This document shows positions 1 through 8,591 of a stretch of 12,670 nucleotides of DNA, piece after piece. The position numbers and the translations under genes were made by a program. The notes under the pieces were generated by a model that did no database searches, was not told where the DNA came from, and was given only the letters and a program-made list of their open reading frames with translations. The first letter of the stretch is position 1. The number at the start of each line of letters is the position of its first letter. Source of the stretch: Euperipatoides rowelli (Eukaryota > Onychophora > Udeonychophora > Euonychophora > Peripatopsidae); the NCBI GenBank assembly GCA_003024985.2, contig PXIH01S0001524.1; one strand, given 5' to 3'.

Positions 1-267
1 AAATCAATAATAGAAAAAAATTAAAAAAATCCGTTACATTTGACCTTTAAACAAGCAAGTTATGTTACCTTCATCTTGTTGTGTGGATTGTAAACAATGA
101 CGGTGCAGCCAGTTGTGTATCCAAAAAGCAGGTGCTTCCCCCAAATTAAAAAAATACCGTGAGGTAACGCACATTGTCTGTGACACTAATTTTATTTTCA
201 ACTGTAATTTGACTGAAGGCAACACGAGTCATCGTCACGCATCGTATCGTCCAGTGGAGCGCCAGCC
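1..267. mobile_element. Possible right end of a PIF/Harbinger-like DNA transposon (left part outside window)
   Basis: The stretch from about 200 to 267 is much richer in CpG and GC than its surroundings. Read on the minus strand from 267 it begins GGCTGGCGCTCCACTGG and continues with a CGAT/GACGAT-rich run, the style of terminal inverted repeat plus CpG-rich subterminal sequence seen in PIF/Harbinger elements. The bases directly outside (268-270) are TAA, matching the TWA target preference of that superfamily. No partner repeat is visible in the window, so the other end would lie to the left. Short open frames here (for example 113-298 plus and 34-225 minus) have no recognisable domain and I do not call them genes. 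The superfamily assignment is inference from end sequence and flank only. Confidence 0.3.
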
Positions 268-2100
268 TAAGACTACTACAAGATTGATAATAGTCTAAAG
301 GCATAATTAAAATCGGGAAGAATTCAGAAAGTTAGTAAAATCAAAATAGTCATTCTCACCCATAGAAATATCTTAGACATGAGCAATAAAACTTACATAA
401 TCTAAACAATTACCCTGAGCCTGTTCCAAAATTAAAATATACTAGCTCACTCAGGTAAAATACTCTATATTTTATAAAAGATGTGCATGGTTGTACTGAG
501 CACATAATACTAAATTCAATTAAAACCATCTATCACCTAACTGTACATTCATGGTGATTAAGCTTTGCACAATAGGAAGGCGGAGTAACCTTATTAAATA
601 CAAGACACTAATGACATTGATTTGATATACTTTATGATCATAGAAATTTATTTCACTCAAAAAAGTTATGAATGAATCCAAAACTTTTACAGTGAAGATT
701 TCGAGAAAGGTTCAGCATAACAAGAAGAGACCAGCTTTCCTTATCTTTAAAGTGACAATTCCTGGGTTGGTGCTACTATGAGAGGATGAATTAATCAAAA
801 TTATTTTCCTTATTACCGTAATAAGCTAGACAACATAGGCAAAAGAATGGTTAAACTTTAGAAATCCAAAACATGCTGATAAATAACTACTTAATTTTTT
901 TTTATAAATAAATAAATAAATAGGCATTTAGAGAATTAGAAGCACCAAAGTTAAAATACCTGACTACAAGGTAGTTTTTTTTTTTATATACAGCAAAGCA
1001 GTTATATTTTTTTAAGGGATAATTATGAAATTTTCCATTTTTGCTTTATGTTTTTATTCTTACTAAAAGTGTTGTATGGTGTAGAGCAGGCTATACACTA
1101 CTAGTTATCACTAGATGACACTATCAAGTTCTGCTAAAAGTAATTTTTTTCATGCCAACACCTCTAATGCTAAAATTAAAATAAAAGATAGTGTTTTAAG
1201 GATGACCTTTTAAAAGATGCATCATATTAGGCAGGTAATTCCTAAGAATCATTTTTTAAGCCACAACACTAACAACTTTGTTTGAAAAAAATTTAAACTT
1301 TAGAATATTTTTAAATTCTTCAATCTGGGAGAGGACTGCAAGAAATTTGACCACTTTTCTATTTTACTTAATATATATCCCAAAGAGTAATACCTCCTCC
1401 TCCCTTTTTTTTTCAGTCTGTGTAAAAAGAAAACAATCCTAGACTCATTGATAATTTGATAACTTTTACTACTTCCCAACACTAGTCTTCAATCCCCTCA
1501 GACTGATCCCTCCCTGAACAGAACTCCTAGTGCTACAATAAATAAATAAAAATCATAAAACTTGTCAAAATTATCCTCACAAGAAAATCATGAAATATGT
1601 TGTACTTGAATAAAAAAATAATAGTTTTGATTTTTATCACTAAATAGACAATTTTAAAATACAGTACCGGTAAAATTATTTAAAATAAATAGTGTTTAAC
1701 TGATGATTATAGAAAATAATAAATATTTTAGCAAATAATAACACAGTAGGTCAACAAAAGGCTACATAATAGGCTAGCATATTATTATGTAAACATTTTT
1801 AGCATCTACTTCATAACGCTAAGTTCCAAAATAATGGAGAGGGTAAGTTTATCATGGAAGGGGGGAAAAGGCAGAATTTTTTAAAATTGTTCAGAAGAGA
1901 GGGAACTTAGGGAGCATAATTTTCTCAAGATGACATTGAATAATCATAAGTGAAATATTTATTGTGATATAGAGACCTGGTCCTAGAGTATTTACAGTAA
2001 TAATCAAAATTTAATTTTGCAGTTTGCTATTAGCTGAACTGTAAAATGTACCCTCTTTCTCTAAAAAAAAACAACAGATACAGTGACTAATTGACATTCT
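268..2100. other. Gene-less AT-rich stretch
   Basis: I see no gene, RNA or clear transposon here. The sequence is AT-rich with stops in all frames, poly-T runs (about 894-903, 976-985 and 1406-1413) and short AAAT/AATA microsatellites near 905-922 and 1536-1552. Individual copies of window-wide enriched words occur: TTACCGTA at 813-820, TACAGTA at 1660-1666 and 1993-1999, TACCGGTA at 1665-1672, and TAGGCTA at 1770-1776. The 60-residue open frame at 1300-1482 (minus) is low in complexity and rejected. Confidence 0.6.
905..922. repeat. AAAT microsatellite
   Basis: A short tandem run of the AAAT/TAAA tetranucleotide, about four to five units, lying just after a T-run. It is ordinary simple repeat and may mark the tail of an old insertion, but no element body is recognised beside it. 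Confidence 0.7.
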
Positions 2101-2154
2101 GTGGGTTTAGTTCGACTGAATTGACTCTATTTTATAATGTTGGGATTAGACTGG

Positions 2155-2245
2155 TCACCAGCAGTACGGCACAACGTTGAGCTGCTGTTTATATGCCCAG
2201 GCCCCGCGCTATAAATGGATAGAACCGACCTAACCACTAGGATAC
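2155..2245. other. Unidentified GC-rich patch with inverted repeats
   Basis: About 90 bases stand out from the AT-rich background. They hold CAGCAG (2159-2164) pairing with CTGCTG (2182-2187), the palindrome CAACGTTG (2172-2179) between them, and then a GC run leading into CGCGCTATAAATGG. On the minus strand a tRNA-promoter-like pair of boxes can be imagined (AGTGGTTAGG then GGTTCTATCC), but they sit almost adjacent rather than the usual 30 or more bases apart, so a tRNA-derived SINE is not supported. On the plus strand the TATAAATG could equally be a chance TATA-like word. An old repeat fragment or a regulatory element are both possible. Confidence 0.3.
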
Positions 2246-2253
2246 ATCTTGTA

Positions 2254-2273
2254 AATAAACTATTCAGTTTATT
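2254..2273. repeat. Small perfect hairpin
   Basis: AATAAACT and AGTTTATT form an 8-bp perfect stem around a 4-base ATTC loop. A second small inverted pair, TCATTG and CAATGA, follows within 35 bases. It is AT-rich, could easily arise by chance, and has no U-tract or gene next to it that would make it a terminator. Confidence 0.5.
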
Positions 2274-2289
2274 AAATAAAATGAATCAT

Positions 2290-3060
2290 TGTCCAAATAA
2301 TCAATGACAAGTATTATATAAATGAGGAAATCTGTATTCTTACTGCTTACGGTGCTACCAAGGAACAATGCTTGTGCTTACCAACATAAATATAGAGCAC
2401 CCCAAGACTTGATATTATTTTGTTTTACACTGAATAAAAGAAGGTTGCATAAATGGCCATCTTGCCATAAGTGACTTATGAGGATAACTTTAAGTTAACA
2501 AGAGCATGAAACAAACAATTACGAATATAACAATGGTAGGTATGAGATGACAAAAGTTTAATCTCCATTCCTTTTATTGGGTTTCTCAATGCCCACTCAT
2601 GAAGAGATGTAAAGATTTGGAACTATAAACTAAACAAACATATGAGGCTCCAATGTGTGTACAGTAAAATTTAATAAATAATATAGACTAAAATAACATT
2701 AGATAAGGACGAGCCAACATGAATCCATGCTTAGTCAAGATCTATAAATAAATTCATCATAATTTATAAAAAATATGAATTATGAAACAATCTCAAACCT
2801 TAGACCTTGGCAACTATCACAAAAGGGGAGAAATATGTTGAAAATAAATAAAGCTTTAGGAATAGATAGCAAAGATACCTTCATTTTAACTTATCCATTA
2901 TGTAATAATTACCGTATAATACATTATATTACTGTAGAATTCTAACTAATGGAAACACCCCAGATAAATGTGCCAATACTATTAAATGTCCAACGTTCTG
3001 AAACTGTGCCATCTTATGGTACTACTTAAAACACTTTTAGTTGATTTTAAAGAAATTCCC
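2290..3060. other. Gene-less AT-rich stretch
   Basis: Nothing recognisable. All frames are closed by stops at short intervals. The enriched words TACAGTA (2660-2666), TTACCGTA (2909-2916) and TACTGTA (2930-2936) are present. Confidence 0.6.
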
Positions 3061-3067
3061 AAACTTA

Positions 3068-3393
3068 GCATGCCAGGGGTATATATTTTTACCAAAGAGT
3101 GAGCAAACAGCTCGGGAAGAATTTTGCTTTTGGGAAAAATTGAGGCATCGGAATAAAAAAAATAATGAATACTTGATCAAACATAAGCATTATTTAAATA
3201 GGTATATAGACATTATATTAACTATAATTTCTTAATATAATTTACCTAATCACCTAAATTATTTAAAATTATTATTCCTTTAATATTTAAAAAAAAAAAA
3301 AGAATGCTGCAACTCTCGGTACTCGGAAGAATCTTCTAGTATCTCGGGAAGATTTTCAGTTTATCATGAAGAAAATATACCCCTGTAGCATGC
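3068..3393. repeat. Inverted GCATGC...GGGGTATAT pair enclosing CTCGGGAAGA direct repeats
   Basis: The sequence GCATGCCAGGGGTATAT (3068-3084) reappears inverted at 3375-3393, with two extra bases in the second copy. Inside lies the direct repeat CTCGGGAAGA at 3111-3120 and 3343-3352, with a one-base-shorter variant CTCGGAAGA at 3322-3330, each followed by a T-rich tail. A poly-A run (about 3289-3301) sits between the copies. The mixture of inverted and direct copies suggests a rearranged or degenerate repeat, perhaps a foldback element. No protein signal is present: the 64-residue open frame at 3041-3235 lies across the left arm and resembles no family. Confidence 0.35.
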
Positions 3394-3833
3394 CTCGTAA
3401 AATTTTGCTGATCAGTTTTTTATGCAATTAAAGGTTTCACACAATATCCAAGCAAATGTACCCCCATAGCCATTTTGGACCCTGATGTTATAATTTTGTT
3501 GTGATGCTTGGCATCATAAACTAATGTTTTAAGGTAAAGACCATCTGAAATTTTAGGCTCATTAACTAATGTTACTAGGGACAAATTTGCTTGGCTTGCA
3601 GAGGTCTATCTCCTTTTTTTTTGTGAGGTTTTGATAAATGTCACTAAAAGGATGGTTCTAAGTCAGAATGCCAGTTTTTTTTCTAAATCCCTAAAACTTT
3701 AGATTTTGATCTGAATAAGTGCCCCATTTTCAAAAACTGACATTATAAGGAAATTAGAGCTGAAATGAGCAAGTGTATCAAATCATATTGCACACCCAGA
3801 GAAAGAACGTTGTATGACCTTGTGTCCCCAAAT
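3394..3833. other. Gene-less AT-rich stretch
   Basis: I see no coding, RNA or transposon signal. Two loosely similar sentences (ATAAACTAATGTTTTAAGG near 3516 and ATTAACTAATGTTACTAGG near 3560) hint at degenerate local duplication, too weak to call. Confidence 0.5.
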
Positions 3834-3998
3834 CATAGTTTTTTTTTGGAAAAGAGACAAGAATGTTTGATCTGTTTATAAAATATTATGTGGATTAATG
3901 AAATTTGCATGTTTAAACATACAAATTTCATTAATCAACATTTGTTAATATTTCATAAACAGTAATCAACCTTCTTTTCTCTTTAACCAAGAACTATG
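3834..3998. repeat. Large imperfect palindrome (foldback/hairpin, possible MITE)
   Basis: Two arms of about 81 and 84 bases meet at the perfect central palindrome ATGTTTAAACAT (3909-3920) with essentially no spacer. Blocks shared by the left arm and the inverted right arm are, in order: CATAGTT, GG, AAAGAG, AAGAA, TTGAT, CTGTTTAT, AAATATTA, then TGATTAATG-like sequence and AAATTTG.ATGTTT. Differences are point changes and a few small gaps (one of about four bases near 3888). The transcript of either strand would fold into one long hairpin. This is typical of short foldback transposons or MITEs. A long hairpin RNA gene is the alternative. No target-site duplication was identified with confidence, so the outer limits may lie slightly beyond those given. 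Confidence 0.75.
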
Positions 3999-4612
3999 TT
4001 TTAAGACAGACAGCGATGGAAATCTAAGGCTTCCAATGAATGACTGTATAATTGCACTACCGGTACCCATTTTTCTTCTAATAAATGGTAAATGAACATG
4101 CACACTTGGTCGGCATTTTACAGTAATATAAAATTATAGAATTACAATAAATATTGTCCAATAAGGGTTGTAGAAATTTAAAACACAATAGATTCTAAAT
4201 AGATTAAGTGTTCAGATTTAAAATTATTGTCTTTAGAGATGATAGTTTATCAATTGCAAACCGAGAAATTAGTACAGGCCACTTATAAAGTTTTGTGGAA
4301 TTATAATAAAGCTATATGGAATTATATTACCTTAAAAGGAGAATGTTCATTATAATCCACTTCTATATGATTATGAATCAAATATCAAAATTATATCAAT
4401 AGTAGACAATAGCCTACTAATAAAATCATTCTATGGAAGATGTTCAAAATTATAGCTCTGACTGATGAAAAGAGATGTTGTCAAAGAATGACTAGCATTC
4501 TTAAGCTTAAATCTCACATATGTTATACCTAGTCAATTGTCCTGGATGGCTTTTGCCAATTGACGAGATATTTAAAAATAAAAAATTTAAAATATATAGT
4601 ATTAGTAGCCTA
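3999..4612. other. Gene-less AT-rich stretch
   Basis: No gene seen. TACCGGTA occurs at 4058-4065, TACAGTA at 4119-4125 and TAGCCTA at 4410-4416. A small inverted pair, GTCAATTG and CAATTGAC, lies around 4530-4565 with a loop of about 17 bases. Confidence 0.55.
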
Positions 4613-4849
4613 TATATTCAACTCAATTTTTATTGCATTTAATTGATCAAAAACTAAAGTATTATACATAATAAATACTAGTAGATATAAGATTTGTCAA
4701 ATATTCATACAGTAAGAAAAAAATACAAATAAAGCAGGAAAATAAACTAAAAATGACATAAACAAAATTAAAAAAAAAAAGAATTTAAATAGATAACCAT
4801 CTATAACTCAAAGAGCACTCAGCATATTCTCCCAGAGAGTAAAAACACT
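4613..4849 (-). other. 3' UTR and 3' end of the retrotransposon
   Basis: Downstream of the ORF2 stop (minus-strand sense) the sequence is T-rich and then reads towards GCAATAAAAATTGAGTTGAA near 4620-4636. AATAAA (complement of 4629-4634) followed by a short TTGA-type tail is how many CR1/Jockey-related elements finish, with a short microsatellite instead of poly-A. The exact last base is uncertain. Confidence 0.6.
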
Positions 4850-6461
4850 TTACAACAAGAATAGATTCCACTCATCTTTTAAAAACTTACCAAAATCCTT
4901 TTCATTCTTAATAGAATTAGTAAGTCATTATAAAAACTTATACCTGAATCCATGGTACCTTTTTTAAACNCATTAATTCTACAAGGTCTAACAAATAAAT
5001 TTCCTTTACTTCTGGTATTATGTGCATGAATATCTTCATTTGTAATAAAATGATCAAATTTTTTTTAACATAAATCAAACATTCAAATATATAAGAGACG
5101 TCAAAGATAAAATACCAAGATTTTTAAATAAGCTCCTGCATGAGGTCCGATTTGATAAATTACACATAACTCTAACAACCCTTTTTTGTGTTTTAAATAA
5201 TTCACTGCACAAGCCAGAACTACACCATAGTACAATATCATATCGCAGATAGGATTAAAAGCAAGCATGATATAGAGCCTTAACTGTAATAAAACTACTT
5301 ATTTCAAATAATATTCTCATCCCAAAACAGACAGAACTCAATCTTTTACATAGAAATTGAATATGAAGTCTATATAGTTTAAATACCCAAAAATTTAATA
5401 GCGTTTATATTCAATGTCTTTAAACTTTGTATTGATAATAGGTCTATAAACAATTTTTTTTACCAATGTTATGAAAAGAAATACATTTAGTCTTTTCAAT
5501 ATTAGTAACAAGTTTATTATCAATAAACCAGTTACTTGAGCCAATAAGGCCTAGATTAATTTTATTCTCAAAATCAAGACAGTCATGATCAGAAATAATT
5601 ATGATGATATGATGGTATCTTCAGCAAAAAGTACTGTATTAGACAAGGAACAACATTTGGCCATGCATAACAAAAACAATAAAGGGCCCAAAACACTGCC
5701 CTGTGGTATTCCAGACTCAATAAAAGCTAATTTTGATTTGAAATTCAATCTAACACCAATTTTTTCAGCCTTAATATCAAATATCAATAATCACTTGAGA
5801 TCTATTATTTACATATGAACGGAACCACTCAAGTGCTATCCCTCTTAAACCATACTTACAAAGTTTATGTAGTAAAATATCATGTTTAACCGTATCGAAT
5901 GCCTTTGCCAGAACTAAAAAAAATGCCAACTACATTTTCTTTATTATTTAATGCTAGCAATATACTGTATATTCAATAAAATCAACAAGCGCAGAATTCA
6001 TACTTTTATCCTTCGGAAAACCATGTTGACCATCATTCAAAATTGAATATTTGTTACAATAACTAATGAGTCTAGATTGTAATGCCCTTTTAAGAATTTT
6101 CGAGAAAACAGAAAGCAGAGACAATGGTCTATAATTTATTACATTAAAACAAAACCATCATATTTTTTTATATAAAGGCACAACCTTTGCTAATTTTAGT
6201 TTAAATGGAAATGTACCCATAAGAAAGGAACTGTAGGCTATTCATCAAAGGGAATATGAAAGATTGGTACATTGTTTAATCAAAAAATCAGGTATATCAT
6301 CATAATCGGAAGACATACTATTTTTCAATTTTTTTATAAATCACACCAATTCAAATTTATCAACTGGATGCAAATACAAAGAATTAAAACCACCTTAAGA
6401 AATATTACTATCACAGTTTTTGACAGCAGTACTAATGTAATTATTATGAAGCAGGGTCTTA
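4850..6461 (-). pseudogene. Non-LTR retrotransposon ORF2, 3' portion: reverse transcriptase and C-terminal domain, broken
   Basis: This resumes on the far side of the insert with KTLLHNNYIS (near 6430-6460). Recognisable reverse transcriptase blocks follow in order: KKLKNSMSSDYDDIPDFLIK (about 6280-6340), MGTFPFKLKLAKVVPLYK (about 6167-6220), NYRPLSLLSVFSKIL (about 6090-6140), NDGQHGFPKDKS (about 6000-6040), KAFDTVKHDILLHKL and GLRGIALEWFRSY (about 5805-5920), GIPQGSVLGPLLFLL (about 5675-5725) and LFAEDTI (about 5605-5630). The catalytic FADD motif reads FAED here. Downstream are NWFIDNKLVTNIEKTK (about 5480-5540), TVKALYHACF and LRYDIVLW (about 5230-5300), HNTRSKGN (about 5000-5030) and a C-terminus DFGKFLKDEWNLFLL before the stop at 4850-4852. 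Stops and frameshifts are scattered throughout, and one base is N (4970). The family normally copies its own RNA at a nicked target, but this copy is dead. Confidence 0.9.
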
Positions 6462-6477
6462 AGCCACATTTACACTG
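6459..6477 (+). repeat. Left TTA target duplication and terminal inverted repeat
   Basis: TTA at 6459-6461 is the host target copy, and AGCCACATTTACACTG at 6462-6477 is the terminal repeat. An inner, same-direction variant CATGTTTATACT lies at 6529-6540, about 65 bases further in. Confidence 0.85.
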
Positions 6478-7651
6478 AAATAGCGAATCCTTTTCCGATA
6501 CGTGTTCTGGAACAGATATCGGAATGGTCATGTTTATACTGCCTTCAAGGCATGACTGAATTTGTAATGCATGATTTTGAAATAGTGGTAATCACTCAAA
6601 TCACACAGGAAGTTGACTACGATAGCACAGTACGATACAGATAGTTTATTATTAAATCTCAAAATTGAGAATCAAAGAAAGAAAAAAAAAACCTGCAACA
6701 ATCATAGCTTCCGATATTGTTTGGAAAAAAGTTGAATTTTACTTCAGACAATTGAGCTGATAGTAGCTGGTAAAGTGTAGGCTACTATTCTTATTTGCTC
6801 ACAATAATTTAATTTAAGATAAACTTACTATAAATTAATTTACTTTTTGTATTAAATATTTTTCACTTTAAAATGTAGGCTATTATTTTGTTTAATGTTT
6901 TATGAAGTAATAAAACAAGTTTAAGGTGGTGCAATTCCATCTTTAAAAATTAAAAAAAAAAAATAATATTATGTTCTTTGAGAACGTACAGTAAATGATA
7001 AATTTTTTAATTTATTCAAAGTTAGCATAGATGCTCAAAAAATTCTGAATAAACTAAATAAAATTACATTAAATTAAGAACAGGCTTTGATTCGGACAAT
7101 TGATTTGGGTGAGAAAGAGGAAGAAAAAAGAAAAGATATGGGAAAAGTTAAGGGGAGTCATTTCCATTAGGATTTATTTCCTTATTATAATTTCATCAAT
7201 TTTCTTCACTTTTTTAATTTATTTGATTTGTTTTGTTGTTTTTCAAATATGTTATTAATTTCAGATTATTAAAATAGTTATATAATAGTGTATTATAACG
7301 GTATAAGCCAATGGCTTAAATCTTTGATTCAATAAATAAATAATAAAACTTAACTTCGGTGTCTTTCAAAATAGCACTGGTTATTATAAAATCTTGACAA
7401 ATTGAACATGCGTGCAATCATTGATCATAGATCAATGTGACATAATTTTAGCGAATCCTATTGCGGTATAGGTTCTTGTAAGTGTTTTTACTGATAGCCT
7501 GAGGTATCTATCGCAACAAAACCTAAAATCTGTTGTGGTACAGGATTCGGTAATCTGTTCCGGAACAGAATTCGGTTGCATATTTACACTCGTCAATATC
7601 GTAATGCAAGGCACAATGTGTTCCGGAAAAGTGGCCAGTGTAAACATGGCT
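6462..7651. mobile_element. Non-autonomous PIF/Harbinger-like DNA transposon inserted in the LINE
   Basis: The left end reads AGCCACATTTACACTG (6462-6477). The right end (7636-7651) is its inverted partner AGCCATGTTTACACTG, 14 of 16 bases matching. TTA stands directly outside each end (6459-6461 and 7652-7654). Deleting the element with one TTA copy joins the flanking retrotransposon codons into a continuous VSLT-KTLL frame, so both boundaries are fixed by independent evidence. The 3-bp TTA duplication is the hallmark of PIF/Harbinger. No transposase or Myb-like gene is visible inside: the interior is AT-rich with closed frames, so it would have needed proteins supplied elsewhere. The open frame at 7432-7707 is a chimera of LINE and transposon sequence. 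The terminal 100-200 bases carry repeated GTTCCGGAACAG and GCGAATCC-type motifs. Confidence 0.85.
6482..6525 (+). repeat. Left subterminal repeat cluster of the inserted element
   Basis: AGCGAATCC (6482-6490) followed by GTGTTCTGGAACAGATATCGG resembles motifs near the other end: AGCGAATCC at about 7451-7459, CTGTTCCGGAACAGAATTCGG at about 7555-7575, and TGTTCCGGAA at about 7619-7628. TGTTCCGGAACA is itself palindromic. Such subterminal copies in Harbinger-type elements are commonly taken as transposase-binding sites. That role here is inference. Confidence 0.6.
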
Positions 7652-7654
7652 TTA
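7636..7654 (-). repeat. Right terminal inverted repeat and TTA target duplication
   Basis: CAGTGTAAACATGGCT (7636-7651) is the inverted partner of the left end, differing at two positions, and TTA follows at 7652-7654. A further word in left-end orientation, GCATATTTACACT, lies at 7578-7590, so the termini are internally repetitive. Confidence 0.85.
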
Positions 7655-8265
7655 GTTAGACTAACAAAATAATCATTAAATACATCAACAGAAGAATCAT
7701 TAATCATATTGTTTCCAACATTTAATTTAATATCAGATCCAATTTTTACTTTACCACCAATAACGTTATTGACAATAATACCACATTAGTCTAGACATTT
7801 TTAGATTTCTTGATGATTTCATTACTATACTTTTTTTTTGCAGCTCTAAATAATTACGTTCCGATACATCCTTTTACAATCCCTATAAAATTTTATTTTT
7901 TTCCAAAGATTAATCATATTTCCACCCTAAATGTATAATTTCTTAAGTCTAGAACGAGATATTAATATACCATTGGTAATGCATTCATTCCTCACACTAT
8001 TAACTATTTATTTTTTTATAGGAAAATATTGATTAAATAATAGCATAAAAGTATGGAAAAAAACAATCAAATTTATCATCAGTGGATATGGCACCAATAC
8101 ATTATCCCAAGTCAAGAGATCAAGTTCAAGCAAAAAGATATCAATATTATTCTTATTAAAAATACGCTTAACATATTTGTCAGTTTTTTTATCAGTTACA
8201 TTCCCAATCACAATATACTGAGCATTATGGTAAGATAAATCAGTATCGATTAGTTTAACAATACT
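7655..8265 (-). pseudogene. Non-LTR retrotransposon ORF2, 5' portion: endonuclease tail and linker, broken
   Basis: On the minus strand the first recognisable residues are DTDLSYHNAQ (SYHNAQ at 8218-8235). These correspond to the SDHxx block that ends the endonuclease domain, with the usual Asp replaced by Tyr. A lysine-rich linker follows, ending in FNQYFPIKK near 8010 and then NECITNGI and LKKLY, the phrases that usually precede the reverse transcriptase in CR1/Jockey-like proteins. A frame change near 7830-7850 (around a run of A) and several stops (for example after FPIKK and LKKLY) are needed to reach NNVIGGKVKIGSDIKLN and the block FNDYFVSLT at 7655-7680. The endonuclease catalytic core is absent, so no activity is possible. 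The piece ends exactly at the inserted element. Confidence 0.8.
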
Positions 8266-8273
8266 GTAGCCTA

Positions 8274-8590
8274 CTGTAGTTTCTTAATAAACTATAACAG
8301 TCCTATTAGATTAAGAAAAGAAATGAATAATTATTAACTGGTATTTCTTAATAAAAAATACTGAAGCCTGTATTATGTTTTGCACACTTCATTGTAATCG
8401 CTAAAATGAATGATATCATATATTTTACAATAAGTCAGATTATGAGATTTGCAAATCCAGGCTAGGACAAATTATCACCTTAAACCTAATGTCACAAATA
8501 GATATAATAATTTCTGCAAATATTTTATTCAATATGTGTAAAAAAAACTGTAACAAATGTATATAATTTTAAATATAGGCCTATAAATAA
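8274..8590. other. Unannotated AT-rich stretch
   Basis: Nothing recognisable beyond a short similarity between TTTCTTAATAAA-type phrases near 8280 and 8345. The retrotransposon signal stops by about 8260. Confidence 0.5.
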
Positions 8591-8591
8591 A

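Larger units (their letters stand above)
4613..8265 (-). mobile_element. 5'-truncated, decayed CR1/Jockey-like non-LTR retrotransposon (LINE)
   Basis: The element is read on the minus strand, from a 5' end near 8265 to a 3' end near 4613. In order it holds the last residues of an apurinic-like endonuclease, a linker, the reverse transcriptase blocks, a C-terminal region with the HNTRSK-type motif, a stop at 4850-4852 and a 3' UTR of about 240 bases. Most of the endonuclease is missing, as expected from incomplete target-primed reverse transcription. A foreign 1190-bp element interrupts it, so its own remaining length is about 2.46 kb. GTAGCCTA occurs just outside both ends (4605-4612 and 8266-8273) and could be the target-site duplication. 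TAGCCTA is, however, a very common word in this window, so the ends are approximate. Clade assignment rests on motif style only. Confidence 0.88.

Noticed and set aside
113-298. 61-residue plus-strand open frame near the window start
   Set aside because: It overlaps the CpG-rich transposon-end-like sequence and has no recognisable domain or splice context.
2195-2245. tRNA-derived SINE promoter on the minus strand
   Set aside because: A-box-like and B-box-like words are present but nearly adjacent instead of about 30-40 bases apart, and no tRNA-like fold or tail was seen.
5585-5818. 77-residue plus-strand open frame
   Set aside because: It is the antisense shadow of the GIPQGSVLGPLLFLL / FAED reverse transcriptase region on the minus strand.
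7432-7707. 91-residue open frame on the minus strand
   Set aside because: It is a chimera: its first part is the LINE FNDYFVSLT block and the rest is read through the right end of the inserted DNA element. It is not a gene.
7825-7845. Pyrimidine tract plus GCAG resembling a splice acceptor on the plus strand
   Set aside because: It lies inside the antisense of the LINE linker, where an A-rich codon run explains it, and no plus-strand coding frame follows.
8008-8238. Overlapping open frames on both strands
   Set aside because: The minus-strand frame is the LINE linker already annotated as part of the pseudogene, and the plus-strand frame is its antisense shadow.
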